Assembly (NCBI GenBank): GCA_023228995.1
Contig: JALOAD010000001.1
Span: 108,118 to 172,117, forward strand
Source of the DNA: JALOAD01 sp023228995 [NCBI: Candidatus Muiribacterium halophilum]
Lineage (GTDB): Bacteria > Muiribacteriota > Muiribacteriia > Muiribacteriales
DNA: 64,000 bases
Direction: 5' to 3'
In this document: piece by piece, positions 18,252 to 27,072 of the stretch
How positions within the stretch are numbered: the first letter of the stretch is position 1
How the letters are laid out: every line of letters begins with the position of its first letter
Notes under the pieces: model-generated
What the model saw: the letters and a program-made list of their open reading frames with translations, nothing else
What the model was told of the DNA's origin: nothing
The model's database searches: none
Program-made: the position numbers and the translations under genes

Positions 18252-19861
18252 ATTTGAACCTCAATAAGAAAATCAGACAATATTATTTTTTTATTAATAT
18301 TTAAATTATTTTCAGATATTGTATATTCACATTCAAAATTCACATTGTCATCCTTTGATATTTTAATACTAATAACATTATAAATATCAGGATTTTCATC
18401 CTCAATAGCATATAAACAAACATTAGCATCAAACTCGCCAGATATATCAGCAATAATATTTTCTCTTTCTTTCTTCCAAGCTATAATATCAAGCAATCCA
18501 ATATCATAAAGCTTTAACATTGTTCTAAATATTCTTTCTTCACTTGTAAAAACATCAATATTTTCATATTTTTCATTAAGAAAACTAAAAAAATCAGAAA
18601 ATCTAAATTTATTAAACTCTTTTCCATAAATCATAATATTTTTCACAATATCAATATAAGCATTTGTTCTTTCTTTTTCAAGAAAAATAATACTTTCATC
18701 ATTTTCAGTTAAATTTTCCACAATATCAGAAAAATTAGCAAATTCTTTTTCCCTAAGCTTGTATTGTCTTTCATATAATTTAATTAAATTAAGTATATTT
18801 TTAATATCTGGTTTAAAAATTGGATTAAAAAGTTTCCATAAACAACAATATTTATCCTCAGATAATTTTTCCATAACACAAAGAATTTCATCTTCAATAT
18901 CAAATCTTCTATTAATTGTTTTTGAAAAAGAATCTCCAATTGTGTCAATATATATTTTAGATAAATTATGCCTATTTATAATCAATTCTCTCTGTTCAGA
19001 AACAGTTCTATCAATGTTTTTTAGAATTTCAGCAATATCATTTTTAGCTTTTCTAATTTCCACATTATCACTATCAGAATTTTCATCTTTAAACAAATTA
19101 AATTCAGATAATTTCACAGTTTTATGAATATCATCCATAACTTTATACTCATCTTCAAGAAGAGCATAAGTACCCTTGATAATAATTTCATACTCAGCAA
19201 CATCAACTGAATAAATATTTTCACGAAGTTTTTCAAGAAATCTTAAAATCTCTGATTTTTTTTGCCTAACCATTTGAACAAGACTTCTGCTTTGCAATAC
19301 AGCTTTTTTGTAATTTTTACGCTTAATAAGTTCTTTAAGTTTTAATTCTTCAATAGTAAAACTAATTTCATCATCAACTTCCTTTGTCCTAAAAAGAAAA
19401 TCATAACCTTGATCAGTAAGTCTATAAATAACTTTATAACTTTTTTCAGTATAAATAACTTTATCATCAATAAGTTTAACCCTATATTTAATTTTTCCAG
19501 CAGAATAATCCATAATATCAAAAAATCTTGGTTTACCACCATTTTGAAGAATATCCTTAACAAGATATTCAGCCAAAATTAAATTATCAATATCAATTTC
19601 ACCATAAAAAGGAAGAATTAAACCAAGAAAATCCGCAATATTATTAATACTACATTCATTATCTTCTGAAAGAGTTTTTTCCATTATAAAAACAAGAAGA
19701 GAAAAAAGAATATTTTCCAAATCACCTGAATTAAAACGATTTTCAATATCCATTTTACGCTCTCTGCGATTAACAATAGAATCAACAGCCCCAGAAACCT
19801 GCATTCTTTTATAAAAACCCTCAAGATATTCAGGATATTTAGCAATCACAATTTTCTCCAA
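18248..19861 (-). CDS. jetA: Wadjet kleisin subunit JetA (MukF-like)
   Basis: This 537-residue protein corresponds to the JetA/MukF-like kleisin. The N-terminal part (residues 1-165) is winged-helix-like and ends with VIYRLTDQGYDFLFRTKEVDDE. The middle begins FTIEELKLKELIKRKNYKKAVLQSRSLVQMVRQKK, a block common in Firmicute JetA proteins, and continues as long helices. The C-terminal part is a second folded domain (ADISGEFDANVCLYAIEDE). Kleisins bridge the two heads of the SMC dimer. The gene overlaps the upstream jetD gene by 23 bases and jetB by four, consistent with one tightly coupled operon. Confidence 0.85.
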   Translation of the reverse strand: MEKIVIAKYPEYLEGFYKRMQVSGAVDSIVNRRERKMDIENRFNSGDLENILFSLLVFIMEKTLSEDNECSINNIADFLGLILPFYGEIDIDNLILAEYLVKDILQNGGKPRFFDIMDYSAGKIKYRVKLIDDKVIYTEKSYKVIYRLTDQGYDFLFRTKEVDDEISFTIEELKLKELIKRKNYKKAVLQSRSLVQMVRQKKSEILRFLEKLRENIYSVDVAEYEIIIKGTYALLEDEYKVMDDIHKTVKLSEFNLFKDENSDSDNVEIRKAKNDIAEILKNIDRTVSEQRELIINRHNLSKIYIDTIGDSFSKTINRRFDIEDEILCVMEKLSEDKYCCLWKLFNPIFKPDIKNILNLIKLYERQYKLREKEFANFSDIVENLTENDESIIFLEKERTNAYIDIVKNIMIYGKEFNKFRFSDFFSFLNEKYENIDVFTSEERIFRTMLKLYDIGLLDIIAWKKERENIIADISGEFDANVCLYAIEDENPDIYNVISIKISKDDNVNFECEYTISENNLNINKKIILSDFLIEVQI

Positions 19862-20903
19862 GAAATTTCATAAAAACCTCATAATTAACAATTTCTTGCG
19901 GAATATACAACTTAGAATTAAGAATAAATTTAATATTATTTTGAATTTCAAAGTTAAAATAATCTAAAAAAACATCAATATCAATATTTTTCTTCCTTAA
20001 AGAAAAACATTTAGGCAAATTAATATTATAAGATAATTTTATCATTAATTCGTATAATCGCATAAACGGATATACCAAACATTCAGAATTATTACTCAAA
20101 ATCCTCATAAAAATATCAACACCCTCAAAATCCAAATCACCAAAATATAAAAAATCAACTTTATCAGCAATATTATTTTCTAAAATATACAATCTATAAT
20201 AATCAAGAGCATTTTTTCTTGTAATTTTATTACCCTCACCGTAAATCAAAACATCAATATAAAGACCAAAAATCAAATTCTCACCTTTATTTTGAATAGC
20301 TTTTTTCAAAGAAAACCAAGTATCTTTATTTTCAATAACAAGAATTTTCATATCTTTATTTTTCCCACAAACATATTCAAAAAACGGTTCATAAGTATCA
20401 AAAAAATTAAGAAAATTCAATTCAAGCTTATTAAATTTAAAAACCTGTTCTAAAAGAGATAAATTTTTTTCAATAAATTTTTCATAAAGAAATATTTCAA
20501 AAGATCTTTCATTTCTTGAAATCTTCAATTTAGGAATACAATTATTTTGCCATAAATAATCAGAAATAGGTTCTAAAACACATTTATGAATATTATATTT
20601 TTGAGGATATTTAAGATATTTTTCAATACAAAAAACAGGATTCAACCTTCTAATTTCTTCAAAAACAACATTATTATAAGGTTTATCAGCAACAATTCTA
20701 TATCTATTAAATAAAGGAAATTTAATATTACCATCAGTATTAGAAGCTTTTATCCTACAAATAATATTTTCATTTTCAAGAATTGAAATTTTTTGAAAAA
20801 GTTCACAATTCTGTTTTTCGTCAATAATAACAGCAATTTCTTTAAGAGTAATTGTCTTTTTTTTATATTTTTGTAATTTTTTCCTAATCAAATTTATATT
20901 CAA
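19839..20903 (-). CDS. jetD: Wadjet nuclease subunit JetD (TOPRIM, DUF2220-like)
   Basis: This 354-residue protein is the putative DNA-cleaving subunit. The C-terminal half is a Topo VI-like TOPRIM domain. E191 lies in KILVIENKDTWFSL and D256/D258 in LYFGDLDFEGVDIF, so the acidic triad needed for metal binding is intact. The C-terminus has the YIPQE segment typical of DUF2220 proteins. The N-terminal 120 residues are a separate, probably DNA- or arm-binding domain. JetD cuts circular DNA once the SMC complex has extruded it. Here it is the first gene of the set, 32 bp after the FAD-subunit gene, with AGGGG as a distant ribosome-binding site. Confidence 0.88.
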   Translation of the reverse strand: MNINLIRKKLQKYKKKTITLKEIAVIIDEKQNCELFQKISILENENIICRIKASNTDGNIKFPLFNRYRIVADKPYNNVVFEEIRRLNPVFCIEKYLKYPQKYNIHKCVLEPISDYLWQNNCIPKLKISRNERSFEIFLYEKFIEKNLSLLEQVFKFNKLELNFLNFFDTYEPFFEYVCGKNKDMKILVIENKDTWFSLKKAIQNKGENLIFGLYIDVLIYGEGNKITRKNALDYYRLYILENNIADKVDFLYFGDLDFEGVDIFMRILSNNSECLVYPFMRLYELMIKLSYNINLPKCFSLRKKNIDIDVFLDYFNFEIQNNIKFILNSKLYIPQEIVNYEVFMKFLGENCDC

Positions 20904-20935
20904 AACAAAAACCCCTAAATTTAATTTCCCCGATT

Positions 20936-21787
20936 TTATACCGATTTTAAAGCTATTTCCCTAAATCCTTCTCCTACCATTTTTTGTCTATATTCTCTAG
21001 TTGACCTAATATCACTAATTGGTTTTGATTCTTCACTCACCATATTTGCAACTTTTTCAATAAGTTCAGGAGAAAGTTTCTGACCTTTTAACATTTGTTC
21101 AGCTTTTTCACATCTCAAAGCCCTTACTGCAACTGCTCCAATAGCTATTTTTGCTTTTTTAATTGTAATTTCATCATTTTCATATTCAAATACTACTGCT
21201 GTTGAACATTTCTGAATTGAAACTTCAGGTCTTTGAGCAAATTTTCTATAAGCTTGATAATTTTTTGAATTAATTATAGGAATTTCAAGTTTTTCAATTA
21301 TTTCACCAGTTTCTAAAGCAGTTTGACAAACTCCTTTTGGAAAATCTTTTAATTCAATTATTTTTCTGTTATTTTCTGAAACTATATGGATTTTTGCATC
21401 AAGTGCCATTAAAATCGGCATTGAATCAGAAACAGGAGAACAATTCGCTAAATTTCCACCCAAAGTTGCTTGATTTCTAATCTGTAATGAACCAATTAAT
21501 TCAATTGCTTGAATTAATCCAGGAAAGTTTTCTTTTACAATAGTATTTTTGATTATATCTGTAAGTTTTTCAGCAGCTCCGATAAATATACTATTATCTT
21601 TTTTTTCAATTCCTTTAAGTTCTAGCATATCTCCAATATACAAAAGTCCAGAAGTTCGTAAATATCCTTCTTTTACTTTTATCATAACATCAGTTCCACC
21701 AGCAAATGGAAGATAATTTTTTTTCATATAATTAAAAACATCGGTATAACCTTCAGCTTTATAAAATTCAAATTCTTTTTCTATCAT
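20936..21787 (-). CDS. Molybdenum hydroxylase FAD-binding subunit (XdhB/CoxM-type)
   Basis: This 283-residue subunit carries the FAD of a xanthine-dehydrogenase-type enzyme and passes electrons from the Fe-S subunit to the acceptor. The FAD-binding segments are YLPFAGGTDVMIKV (residues 26-39) and the double-Ala/Asn region IRNQATLGGNLANCSPVSD. The C-terminal CO_deh_flav_C domain includes AIGAVAVRALRCEKAE. It follows the XdhC gene by 12 bp. The stop codon falls in a small CCGATTTTATA repeat, and jetD starts 32 bp later. The partner subunits are at 22763-25485. Confidence 0.92.
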   Translation of the reverse strand: MIEKEFEFYKAEGYTDVFNYMKKNYLPFAGGTDVMIKVKEGYLRTSGLLYIGDMLELKGIEKKDNSIFIGAAEKLTDIIKNTIVKENFPGLIQAIELIGSLQIRNQATLGGNLANCSPVSDSMPILMALDAKIHIVSENNRKIIELKDFPKGVCQTALETGEIIEKLEIPIINSKNYQAYRKFAQRPEVSIQKCSTAVVFEYENDEITIKKAKIAIGAVAVRALRCEKAEQMLKGQKLSPELIEKVANMVSEESKPISDIRSTREYRQKMVGEGFREIALKSV

Positions 21788-21799
21788 AATTCACTCCCT

Positions 21800-22570
21800 T
21801 TAATCTTTCATAGGACAAACTGATTTGCCTGTATTTTTTACTGCAATAATTTCAGCAAGTATTGAAATAGCTATTTCAAAAGGTGAATCTCCGCCTAATT
21901 TAACTCCAATTGGTGTAAAAATAGTATTGATAAAATTCTGACTTACACCATGTTCTAAAAGATCTGATTTTAATTTTGCAACTTTACTTTTAGAACCAAT
22001 ACAACCAACATAGGAAGTTTTTTTACCTTTTGAAACATACAATAAAGCTTGCATATCAAAAGCATGACCATGTGTTAAAACAACAACATAATCTCCTTCT
22101 TCAATACAATTTTCAAGTCCAATAAAATCTTCAAGATATTCAACTTTATATTCATTACTTAAACTCTCAACTCTATCTTTTCTATTATCAAAAGCTATAA
22201 TATCAAAATCCCTTGTTTCATTTACTATTCTTAAGAGTTCTTTACCGATATGTCCTGCTCCTGCAATAACAATTCTTGATTTTCTTTTAATAACTTCAAT
22301 ATACACAGATGTTTTTCCTCCACAAGTCATATTAACATCAGAAAGTGTGAACTCTTCAAATGAAGTAATATTCTTTTTGATATTTTCAACAGCTTTTTTA
22401 ATAATAAGTTTTTCAAGATTTCCTCCACCTACAGTTCCTTCAATAGAACTATCTGGAAAAACTATCATTCTAAACCCTGATTTACCCGGAGATGAACCAT
22501 CAATACTTACAATTGTACATATTGCAAATTCTATATTCTGTCTTACAAGTTCTGCTATTTTATTAAACAT
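21800..22570 (-). CDS. XdhC-family molybdenum-cofactor insertion factor
   Basis: This 256-residue protein is an XdhC/CoxI-type accessory factor that matures and inserts the molybdenum cofactor into xanthine-dehydrogenase-like enzymes. The N-terminal XdhC domain has the conserved VSIDGSSPGKSGFRM and GTVGGGNLE segments and MTCGGK. The C-terminal Rossmann domain has IVIAGAGHIGKELLRI and YVGCIGSKSK. This fits the adjacent catalytic and FAD subunits. The 192-bp gap before it (22571-22762) contains several hairpin repeats and breaks up what would otherwise be one tight operon. Confidence 0.9.
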   Translation of the reverse strand: MFNKIAELVRQNIEFAICTIVSIDGSSPGKSGFRMIVFPDSSIEGTVGGGNLEKLIIKKAVENIKKNITSFEEFTLSDVNMTCGGKTSVYIEVIKRKSRIVIAGAGHIGKELLRIVNETRDFDIIAFDNRKDRVESLSNEYKVEYLEDFIGLENCIEEGDYVVVLTHGHAFDMQALLYVSKGKKTSYVGCIGSKSKVAKLKSDLLEHGVSQNFINTIFTPIGVKLGGDSPFEIAISILAEIIAVKNTGKSVCPMKD

Positions 22571-22591
22571 TATTTACCTCAACTTTAATAC

Positions 22592-22760
22592 AATTAGTAC
22601 ATTAGATGAAATTAACGACTACTAAAGTAGTCTAATTAACGCAACTTCGTTATAATATAACTTCGTTGCTAATTAGGTGCAAAGCACCGCTAATGCTCTT
22701 TCTTGCTTCTTTAATTTTTCATTATTAATTTTTAATTATTCATTATCAGACTTTAGTCTG
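22592..22760. repeat. Variable-stem hairpin-module cluster within the xdh gene group
   Basis: At least four modules are present. GACTAC-TAAA-GTAGTC lies at 22617-22632, a GCAAC...GTTGC nested stem at 22641-22669, GGTGC-AAA-GCACC at 22676-22688, and CAGAC-TTTA-GTCTG at 22747-22760. They are separated by TAATTA or GCTAAT linkers. The last stem ends two bases before the stop codon of the 2Fe-2S subunit gene. Confidence 0.75.
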
Positions 22761-22762
22761 AT

Positions 22763-23224
22763 CTATTTCCTTGTTTTTAATGCTTCATCTATTCCATTAA
22801 CTATATATTCATAACCAGTACATCTGCAAAGATTTCCAGAAATAGCTCTTTTAATTTCATCTCTTGAAAAATCTCTATCCTGAATAAAAAGTGCATAAGC
22901 TGACATAACCATACCTGGTGTGCAAAATCCACATTGAACAGCTCCTGCTTCGACAAGTTTTTGTTGAATAATATGAAGTTGTCCGTTTTTGGAAATTCCT
23001 TCAATTGTTAAAACTTCTTTACCATGAACAACTGGAGCTAAAACAGTGCATGAAGTAACAGCTTTATTATCCATTACAACAGTACAAGCTCCACATTCTC
23101 CTTTATCACAGCCTTTTTTTGTACCTGTAAGTCCAAAAATATCTCTAATCATTCTTAATAGTGAAAAATGTTCAGGAACATCACATTTCACCTTTTCATT
23201 ATTTAATGTAAATTCAACAATCAT
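22763..23224 (-). CDS. Molybdenum hydroxylase 2Fe-2S subunit (XdhC/CoxS-type)
   Basis: This 153-residue protein has both [2Fe-2S] clusters of the family. The plant-type ferredoxin site is GCDKGECGACTVVMD (about residues 38-52), with a further Cys in VTSCTVLAP. The second, helical cluster domain has QCGFCTPGMVMSAYAL and GNLCRCTGYEYIV. It carries electrons from the molybdenum site to FAD. The start overlaps the stop of the large-subunit gene by four bases (ATGA), so the two are coupled. Length is normal. Confidence 0.94.
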   Translation of the reverse strand: MIVEFTLNNEKVKCDVPEHFSLLRMIRDIFGLTGTKKGCDKGECGACTVVMDNKAVTSCTVLAPVVHGKEVLTIEGISKNGQLHIIQQKLVEAGAVQCGFCTPGMVMSAYALFIQDRDFSRDEIKRAISGNLCRCTGYEYIVNGIDEALKTRK

Positions 23225-25485
23225 TCTTTCCCCCTGATACTTTCCAAAACTCTTTCTGGAATTGCTGGAATATTTTTAATTCTACCACCACATGCATTAT
23301 AAATTGAATTTGTTAATGCTGGAGCCATTCCCATCAGAGGTTGCTCAGCAAAACCTTTAGCACCATAAGGTCCTTTAGGATATTTTTCTTCAACAATAAT
23401 AGGATTCCATTCAGGATAATCACAAGCTGTTGGTATTGTATAAGTAGAAAAATTATTTGTTAAAAATTTACCTTGACTTGAAACTTGCATATTTTCCATA
23501 AGACCATAACCTAAACCCTGTAAAGAACCGCCCATTATCTGACCTTTAACTTCTCTTGGATTAACAGCTTTTCCAACATCATGAGCACAAGTTGCTTTTA
23601 TTATTTTCACCTCACCAGTCCTTGTATTAACTTCTGTTTCAACAACATTTGCCCCCCAAGCATAAGTATAATAAGCATCACCTTGACCATGTTCATCAAA
23701 ACTACATTCTGGTGGAATATGTAGAGCTGCTGCATGTAATGTAAGTTTTTTATCAGTTGCCCATTTAATAACATCAAAATAGCTTTCTTCATGATTTCCA
23801 AATAACACTTTCCCGTCTTTATAATGTATATCTTCAAATTTTTCATTAAATTTTTCTTCAAGAAATTTATGAATTCTCTTTTTGATTTTATTAAGAGCTT
23901 TTAAAATTCCCCAACCAGCAGTTATTGTACCTCTGGAAGCAACTGTAGGACCTGAATCAAGAACTCTTGAAGTATCAACCTGTGAAACAACAATATTATC
24001 TTCCAAAATACCAAGAAATTCAGCAGCCATTTGTGCAGCCACAGTTCTCATTCCCTGACCCATATCAACTACACCAACAGAAACAGTAACAGAACCATCT
24101 CCATCAATCTTTGCAGTTCCAGCAGCTCTTGACATGTGTTTACCAGCATCACCAAGACCAACTCCATAATAAACAGCTGAAACTCCAATACCTTTTTTAA
24201 TATTATCTGAAACATTATTATATTCTTTAAATTCTTTGATTTTATTATAATAATCAGATTCATCAATACATTTATCAAAAGCTTCCAAAAGCCCAACAGA
24301 ATCTTCTAAAACTTGATTAGTACAAGTTCTATCCCCAAGCTTCAAAAGGTTTTTTTGACGAATATCAGCCGGATCCATATTAAGTTTTTCAGCCATTTGA
24401 TCAATTATAGATTCCATAGCAAAAATAGTTTGAGGAGATCCAAAACCTCTATAAGCACCATTAGGAGCAGTGTTTGTAGCAACAGCTTCACCTATAACAT
24501 CAACGTTTTCAATATTATATGGACCTGAAAGATGAATTGTACCACGATAAAGTACAGCAGGAGTAAGAGTTGCAAATGCTCCAGCATTTTCAAGATAATA
24601 ACCTTTTACTGCAACAAATTTACCAGTTTTATCAGCCCATAAAGTAATATCTGTTCTAGCTGGATGTCTTTTTGACATTGTTTGCATATCTTCTTCTCTA
24701 TTATAAATAATCTTAACAGGTTGTCTTAAATGATAAGCACAAATTGCAGCCTGAGAACAAACTATATTTGGAACATCTTCCTTACCACCAAAAGCTCCAC
24801 CAGTCATCTGTTGAATAACCCTGACTCTTGATTTTTTCATATTAAGAACTTCAGTAACAGCCTGCTGAACATAAAACGGAGCCTGCATAGAACCACGAAT
24901 TGTAAGAGTATTGTCTTCCCAATAAACCACAGCTCCCTGAGGTTCAATATAAGCATGTTCTTGATGTTGAGTATAATATGAATCACTAATACTAATAAGA
25001 TCACTATCGTTAATAATATCCATATTTCCATGATCAATATGATATTTACAAAAAATATTATCATCACCATAAAGTTTTATAGAATTATTTTTAGATTTTT
25101 CAAAATCAAGAAGAGGTTCAAGTTCTTCAATTTCCAGTTTAATTTTTTTAATAGCTTCTTTACAAGCTTCTTCACTATTTGCAGCAATAACCGCAATTGG
25201 TTGACCCGGATATTTAACAAAATCTGAAGCTAAAAATATTTGATCATCATAAATAACATGAATTATATTTTTTCCAGGAACATCCTTATAAGTAAAAATT
25301 CCTTTAACACCAGGTACTTTTTTAGCAAGTTCAAGGTCTAGATTTTTTATTTTACCATAAGCCACAGGAGATCTAAACACTTTAGCATAAAGCATATTAG
25401 ACATTTTAATATCTTCAACATAAAGAGTTTTTCCAGTAACCTTTTCCACAGAATCAAGTCTGATAATTGATTTTCCAACTCCCAT
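23221..25485 (-). CDS. Molybdenum hydroxylase catalytic subunit (xanthine dehydrogenase family)
   Basis: This 754-residue subunit binds the molybdopterin cofactor. Recognisable segments are QQMTGGAFGGKEDVP, NGAYRGFGSPQTIFAMES, DMGQGMRTVAAQMAAE, and the C-terminal GAKGFAEQP carrying the active-site Glu (E714). The family hydroxylates purines, aldehydes, nicotinate and other heterocycles. The split three-subunit layout plus XdhC suggests a purine hydroxylase such as xanthine dehydrogenase, but the sequence alone does not fix the substrate. A separate allantoinase-type gene at 2273 is consistent with purine breakdown. The ATG at 25485 follows GGGGTATTGT, and a likely promoter lies at 25513-25520. 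Confidence 0.92.
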   Translation of the reverse strand: MGVGKSIIRLDSVEKVTGKTLYVEDIKMSNMLYAKVFRSPVAYGKIKNLDLELAKKVPGVKGIFTYKDVPGKNIIHVIYDDQIFLASDFVKYPGQPIAVIAANSEEACKEAIKKIKLEIEELEPLLDFEKSKNNSIKLYGDDNIFCKYHIDHGNMDIINDSDLISISDSYYTQHQEHAYIEPQGAVVYWEDNTLTIRGSMQAPFYVQQAVTEVLNMKKSRVRVIQQMTGGAFGGKEDVPNIVCSQAAICAYHLRQPVKIIYNREEDMQTMSKRHPARTDITLWADKTGKFVAVKGYYLENAGAFATLTPAVLYRGTIHLSGPYNIENVDVIGEAVATNTAPNGAYRGFGSPQTIFAMESIIDQMAEKLNMDPADIRQKNLLKLGDRTCTNQVLEDSVGLLEAFDKCIDESDYYNKIKEFKEYNNVSDNIKKGIGVSAVYYGVGLGDAGKHMSRAAGTAKIDGDGSVTVSVGVVDMGQGMRTVAAQMAAEFLGILEDNIVVSQVDTSRVLDSGPTVASRGTITAGWGILKALNKIKKRIHKFLEEKFNEKFEDIHYKDGKVLFGNHEESYFDVIKWATDKKLTLHAAALHIPPECSFDEHGQGDAYYTYAWGANVVETEVNTRTGEVKIIKATCAHDVGKAVNPREVKGQIMGGSLQGLGYGLMENMQVSSQGKFLTNNFSTYTIPTACDYPEWNPIIVEEKYPKGPYGAKGFAEQPLMGMAPALTNSIYNACGGRIKNIPAIPERVLESIRGKE

Positions 25486-25512
25486 ACAATACCCCTTTTT
25501 CTGTTTTTTTAA

Positions 25513-25520
25513 ATTATATC
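25513..25520 (-). promoter_or_regulatory. Extended -10 promoter for the molybdenum hydroxylase genes
   Basis: On the minus strand the sequence TGATATAAT is an exact TATAAT with an upstream TG, in the AT-rich region before the GGGGTATTGT leader. A -35 box is weak, as expected for an extended -10 promoter. Confidence 0.5.
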
Positions 25521-25555
25521 ACAAAAAACTACTTTAAATAAAAAAATTGTTTTTT

Positions 25556-25970
25556 GTAAAGCTCTGGGGTCGGTCCACTTTAGGTTTTCAACTGAAATAT
25601 TTATAAGTATAATTTATGATTTTTAATTTTAACGATTATAAGGTTTATTTATCCATAAAAAAAACAAATTTTATAAAATTTTATTAACAATATAGACATT
25701 ATTTATTTAGTAAATTAAATTAAATTTATTGTATTTTATAAAATCCTGAAATCATAATATTTTGTTTTCTATCAATCCTTTCAGAATTAAAAATGTTGAT
25801 AATTCTTGAAAATTAAATTTAAAAAACATCATTTTATAAAAAATTTATTTTTTCATTTTAAATTCTAAGTTGCAATTCAATTTCAAATTGAAATTTGACC
25901 ATTATAATCAGCAATTTTAATTCTCGCAGTGAAATTTGTAAACATTTCAAGCACCGACCCCAAGCTTTAC
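25556..25970. mobile_element. MITE-like element, copy 2 (19-bp inverted ends)
   Basis: The left end GTAAAGCTCTGGGGTCGGT (25556-25574) and the right end ACCGACCCCAAGCTTTAC (25953-25970) are near-perfect inverted repeats, differing by one inserted base. The interior is 370 bp of A/T-rich DNA without a convincing gene. The left 55 bp match the element at 1992. Length, inverted ends and lack of coding content fit a non-autonomous element, though no target duplication is obvious. Confidence 0.6.
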
Positions 25971-26016
25971 AAAATTTATATTATAGAAATTGAAAATTTA
26001 TGCCGATTTTGTCTTT

Positions 26017-27072
26017 ATGAGAAAAAATATTTTTTTATTTTTTATTATTTTAATTCTTTTATCAAAAATTTTTGCACAAAGTGCAAAAGATCCTGTAAAG
26101 GAAACTTTTAGTTATTTTGATAAATTTGGTCTTATTCAGACTACTTCTCAACTTTATAATTCGCAATTAAATATTTCTTCTCTTGAAAAAGCTGAAATTA
26201 TTATTGAAATTTGTGAAAGGCTTTTTTCAAAAGAAAAAAAAGTTCCATTAAATATGAATGTTTTACAAAATCTTAAAACTTCAATTGAAAATTATTCTAC
26301 TGAAATATTACTTACTGGAAGATTAGACCCAGATGAAGCTCTTAGAAAAATCAGACAATTTATGCTTGATAAAAGAGATATGCAATTTGGATATCAACCT
26401 TCTCTTGAAAAAGGTATTTATGCAAAAGAATTTTTAAAAAAAGTTCAAGTATCGCAAGAAAGCAGTGATATTGATGGTAATTTTATTGCTGTTGACCGTG
26501 AAAATATTATAAAAAGTGGTAAGATTAAAATTAAAAATATTATTGGTTTTGATTTAAATAAAAAAAGTTATTTTTCTTTAAGAGGTGGTTTTTTTGAACC
26601 AGATTCTTCTCTGCCATACATTAAATCAGATTACATTTATGGTATTAATCTAGGTTTTCATAGAACTTCAAGAATGTCATTTGATATAAGCTCAACTTCT
26701 TATGAAATTAACGATTCTGGTAATTTCTTTGGAAATATCAACGATAAATACAGTTTAAAAATAAATCCTATATCTTTTAGTGTTAGATATTTTTTATTTA
26801 AACTTCATAAAATTCTTCCTTATGGGGGATACGGAATATCAAAGGTTAGATTAAAACATAAACTAAACAGCATTGTAAATGAAAAAACATTTTATACTCC
26901 GCATATTCTTTATGGTGCTGAATATTTTGAAAAAGATAGATTTTCAATTTTTTCTGAGCTAAATTATTATCTTTCAAAAACTGAAAGTCTTAATATTAAT
27001 GGAAAACGATATAATTTTGATATTGATAAGTTTACAATTCATTTTGGTATTAAATTTTATTTTAATGGATAA
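26017..27072 (+). CDS. Secreted protein with C-terminal beta-barrel-like domain
   Basis: This 351-residue protein of unknown function starts with a clear signal peptide (MRKNIFLFFIILILLSKIFAQ). Residues about 25-130 are mainly helical. From about 165 on, alternating hydrophobic strands (YSFSLRGGFF, YIYGINLGFHRTSRMSFDISS, PISFSVRYFLF, YFEKDRFSIFSELNYY, FTIHFGIKFYFN) look like an 8-10-strand outer-membrane barrel ending in an aromatic-rich strand. I prefer the ATG at 26017; a TTG at 25990 gives nine more residues but spoils the signal peptide. It ends in the start of the phosphodiesterase gene (8-nt overlap), so the two are probably one transcript. It begins about 46 bp after the MITE-like element. 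Confidence 0.75.
   Translation: MRKNIFLFFIILILLSKIFAQSAKDPVKETFSYFDKFGLIQTTSQLYNSQLNISSLEKAEIIIEICERLFSKEKKVPLNMNVLQNLKTSIENYSTEILLTGRLDPDEALRKIRQFMLDKRDMQFGYQPSLEKGIYAKEFLKKVQVSQESSDIDGNFIAVDRENIIKSGKIKIKNIIGFDLNKKSYFSLRGGFFEPDSSLPYIKSDYIYGINLGFHRTSRMSFDISSTSYEINDSGNFFGNINDKYSLKINPISFSVRYFLFKLHKILPYGGYGISKVRLKHKLNSIVNEKTFYTPHILYGAEYFEKDRFSIFSELNYYLSKTESLNINGKRYNFDIDKFTIHFGIKFYFNG

Larger units (their letters stand above)
25486..26016. other. 531-bp divergent intergenic region occupied mainly by a MITE-like element
   Basis: This gap lies between the divergent molybdenum hydroxylase and barrel-protein genes. It holds the minus-strand promoter of the former and the 415-bp inverted-end element at 25556-25970. 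I see no gene in it. Confidence 0.7.
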
